A stretch of DNA of 35,056 bases from Bacteroidaceae bacterium (GTDB lineage: Bacteria; Bacteroidota; Bacteroidia; Bacteroidales; Bacteroidaceae): assembly GCA_017614895.1 (NCBI GenBank), contig JAGAAZ010000096.1, forward strand, positions 1 to 35,056. Direction: 5' to 3'. The notes beneath the pieces are model-generated. The model saw only the letters and a program-made list of their open reading frames with translations. It searched no databases and was not told the DNA's origin. Shown in pieces: positions 33,069 through 35,056 of the stretch. Position 1 is the first letter of the stretch. Every line of letters begins with the position of its first letter. The translations under genes and the position numbers were made by a program.

Positions 33069-35056
33069 ATGAGAAAAATCATCTATTTATTTTCCCTCAT
33101 GACTGCCCTCATGGTAGTCAATCCTGCTTTTGCACAGAAAGCCCAGGGAACTTTCGAAGCTGGCAACGGCACGTTCTTGCTGAATGGAAAACCTTTCATC
33201 GTGAAGGCTGCCGAGATTCACTACCCCCGCATTCCCAAGCCCTACTGGGATCATCGCATCAAGATGTGCAAGGCGCTGGGCATGAACACCGTCTGCATCT
33301 ACATCTTTTGGAACATCCACGAACAGCGTGAGGGCGAGTTCGACTTCACGGGCAACAACGATGTGGCTGAGTTCTGCCGTCTGGCTCAGAAGAACGGCAT
33401 GTACGTCATCGTGCGTCCAGGTCCATACGTGTGTGCTGAGTGGGAAATGGGCGGTCTGCCTTGGTGGCTCCTGAAGAAGAAGGACATCAAGCTTCGCGAG
33501 CGTGACCCCTATTTCATGGAGCGTGTGAAGATCTTCGAGGAGAAGGTGGGCGAGCAACTGGCTCCGCTCACGATTCAGAAGGGCGGTCCCATCATCATGG
33601 TGCAGGTGGAGAACGAGTACGGTTCCTATGGCGAGGACAAGCCTTACGTGAGTGAGATTCGTGACTGCTTGCGTGGCATCTATGGCAAGGACTTGGCGCT
33701 CTTCCAGTGCGACTGGTCTTCCAACTTCGAGAAGAACGGCCTCGATGACCTCACTTGGACAATGAACTTCGGCACGGGCGCCAACATCAACGACCAGTTC
33801 CGTCGCCTCGGCGAACTTCGTCCCAATGCGCCCAAGATGTGCTCTGAGTTCTGGAGCGGATGGTTCGACAAGTGGGGCGCACAGCACGAGACCCGTCCTG
33901 CCAAGGATATGGTGGAAGGCATGGATGAGATGCTGTCGAAGGGAATCTCCTTCTCGCTCTATATGACGCACGGAGGCACATCGTTCGGACATTGGGCAGG
34001 CGCCAACTCTCCTGGCTTTGCTCCCGATGTGACGAGTTATGACTACGATGCCCCCATCAACGAATATGGTCATGCCACAGAGAAATACTACGAACTGCGT
34101 GAGATGATGCAGAAGTACAGCGACAAGAAACTGCCTGCTGTGCCCAATCCTCCGATGCCCATCATCACGGTTCCTAAGTTCGAGCTGACGGAGTTTGCGC
34201 CCCTCATGTTAGCGGTAGGCACGGCGAAAGACGGAAAGACAGAGAAAGGGGCTTTGAAGTCTTTCGAGGATATGGATATGGGTTGGGGATCCATGATTTA
34301 CTCTACCCGATTGCCAGAGATTACTTCTTCCAGCGTGCTGACAGGAGAGTTCCATGACTTTGCGCAAGTGTTCATCGACGGAAAGTACATCGGTAAGATT
34401 GACCGTGTGAAGAACGAGAAGTCGCTCACCATTCCAGCCGTGAAGAATGGAGCCGACCTGATGATTATCGTAGAAGGCATGGGACGTATCAACTTTGGTC
34501 GTGCCATCAAAGACTTCAAGGGTATCGTCGGCAATGTCACCCTGAGCACAGAGACCGACGACATTGAGATGGTGCTGACACCAAAGAACTGGACGAATGT
34601 CGCCATCCCTAACGACTATGAAACAGCCAAGAAAGCCCTTGATATCGCGAAGGGTGTCAACGAGCAGGTTGCTGCTGGCAAGGTGACAGGGAGTGTACCC
34701 GGGCTTGCCCTCACACAGGGCTATGAGGGTTCGAAGCACCTTTCAGATTTCTTCAAGCCTGGCTATCATCGTGGCTACTTCAACCTCACCAAGGTGGGCG
34801 ACACCTTCCTCAACTTCGAGACTTGGGGCAAGGGACAGGTCTATGTGAATGGTCACGCCCTCGGTCGCATCTGGTCGATTGGTCCTCAGCAGACGCTCTA
34901 CGTGCCTGGTTGCTGGCTGAAGAAGGGCAAGAACGAGATTATCGTGCTCGATGTCGTGGGTCCTCGTGAAACTGTGGTTTGGGGACAGGCTGAACCTGAA
35001 CTCAACAAGCTCCAGCTGGAGAAGAGCAACAAGCACAACAACATAGGCGACAAGCC
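33069..35056 (+). CDS. Exported GH35 beta-galactosidase, 3' end outside window
   Basis: A frame open from the ATG at 33069 to the window edge gives 662 residues without a stop; Bacteroidota relatives are usually about 780 residues, so roughly 100 or more are missing. The signal peptide is cleaved near AFA|QK (residue 22). The GH35 core begins EIHYPRIPKPYWDHRIKM. The acid/base glutamate is E183 in VQVENEYGSYG, and the nucleophile is E260 in SEFWSGWFD. Other conserved stretches are GPYVCAEWEMGGLPWWLL and TSYDYDAPINEYG. C-terminal beta-sandwich domains follow, with YVNGHALGRIWSIGPQQTLY. It hydrolyses terminal beta-galactosides of plant or host glycans in the periplasm or outside the cell. It may be the first gene of a glycan-use cluster. 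Confidence 0.95.
   Translation, partial: MRKIIYLFSLMTALMVVNPAFAQKAQGTFEAGNGTFLLNGKPFIVKAAEIHYPRIPKPYWDHRIKMCKALGMNTVCIYIFWNIHEQREGEFDFTGNNDVAEFCRLAQKNGMYVIVRPGPYVCAEWEMGGLPWWLLKKKDIKLRERDPYFMERVKIFEEKVGEQLAPLTIQKGGPIIMVQVENEYGSYGEDKPYVSEIRDCLRGIYGKDLALFQCDWSSNFEKNGLDDLTWTMNFGTGANINDQFRRLGELRPNAPKMCSEFWSGWFDKWGAQHETRPAKDMVEGMDEMLSKGISFSLYMTHGGTSFGHWAGANSPGFAPDVTSYDYDAPINEYGHATEKYYELREMMQKYSDKKLPAVPNPPMPIITVPKFELTEFAPLMLAVGTAKDGKTEKGALKSFEDMDMGWGSMIYSTRLPEITSSSVLTGEFHDFAQVFIDGKYIGKIDRVKNEKSLTIPAVKNGADLMIIVEGMGRINFGRAIKDFKGIVGNVTLSTETDDIEMVLTPKNWTNVAIPNDYETAKKALDIAKGVNEQVAAGKVTGSVPGLALTQGYEGSKHLSDFFKPGYHRGYFNLTKVGDTFLNFETWGKGQVYVNGHALGRIWSIGPQQTLYVPGCWLKKGKNEIIVLDVVGPRETVVWGQAEPELNKLQLEKSNKHNNIGDK

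Noticed and set aside
33087-34073. Long minus-strand open frame (328 codons) opposite the GH35 gene
   Set aside because: The plus strand has a clear GH35 reading with catalytic residues, signal peptide and promoter; the minus frame has no recognisable motif and reflects codon bias.

Overview
The window looks like chromosomal DNA from a gut- or rumen-type Bacteroidota, most likely Prevotellaceae (Prevotella/Segatella-like). The support is thirteen copies of the Bacteroidota -7 element TAnnTTTG in front of genes, several with TTTG about 20-22 bases upstream; many exported lipoproteins and hydrolases; a GH35 beta-galactosidase; an OadA/OadB-type sodium-pump decarboxylase; and a sodium-coupled transporter set. 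No IS elements, phage genes, CRISPR arrays, rRNA or tRNA were seen. No gap between genes exceeds 300 bases.

Layout. 1-2330: 3' end of a biotin-carrying oxaloacetate decarboxylase alpha subunit and its beta subunit. 2477-3973: two exported proteins of unknown function. 3970-6571 (minus): an operon of a DUF4348-like lipoprotein, murB and a PhnP-like metallo-hydrolase, with overlapping stops and starts. 6659-7678: pheS. 7784-11823 (minus): a tight operon of a transformylase-only PurH, a 69-residue basic protein, an MltF-like lytic transglycosylase and an NhaC-type antiporter. 11940-14642 (minus): a 900-residue MG2-domain exported protein. 14841-15698: a protein with a hyperacidic tail. 15769-18271 (minus): a TIGR04076-like protein and two exported esterase/hydrolases. 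18438-19700: a MINPP/phytase-like histidine phosphatase. 19780-21258 (minus): tagaturonate reductase. 21455-24071: a TMEM43-family membrane protein and two diverged lipoproteins. 24278-31204: glmS, carA, carB, trmD. 31201-32910 (minus): a Na/phosphate cotransporter. 33069 to the right edge: a GH35 beta-galactosidase cut by the window end.

Together these are housekeeping genes (cell wall precursors, purine and pyrimidine synthesis, tRNA modification and charging) mixed with sodium-based energetics (OadAB, NhaC, Na/Pi) and periplasmic polymer breakdown (GH35, CE1-like esterase, histidine phosphatase, UxaB for galacturonate). The least explained pieces are the TMEM43 protein with its lipoprotein neighbours, the acidic-tail protein, the 69-residue basic protein in the purH-mltF-nhaC operon, and two convergent gene pairs that share a TTAA stop and appear to keep their terminators inside each other's coding sequence. 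I do not see a clearly new multi-gene system; the findings are candidates of moderate interest.
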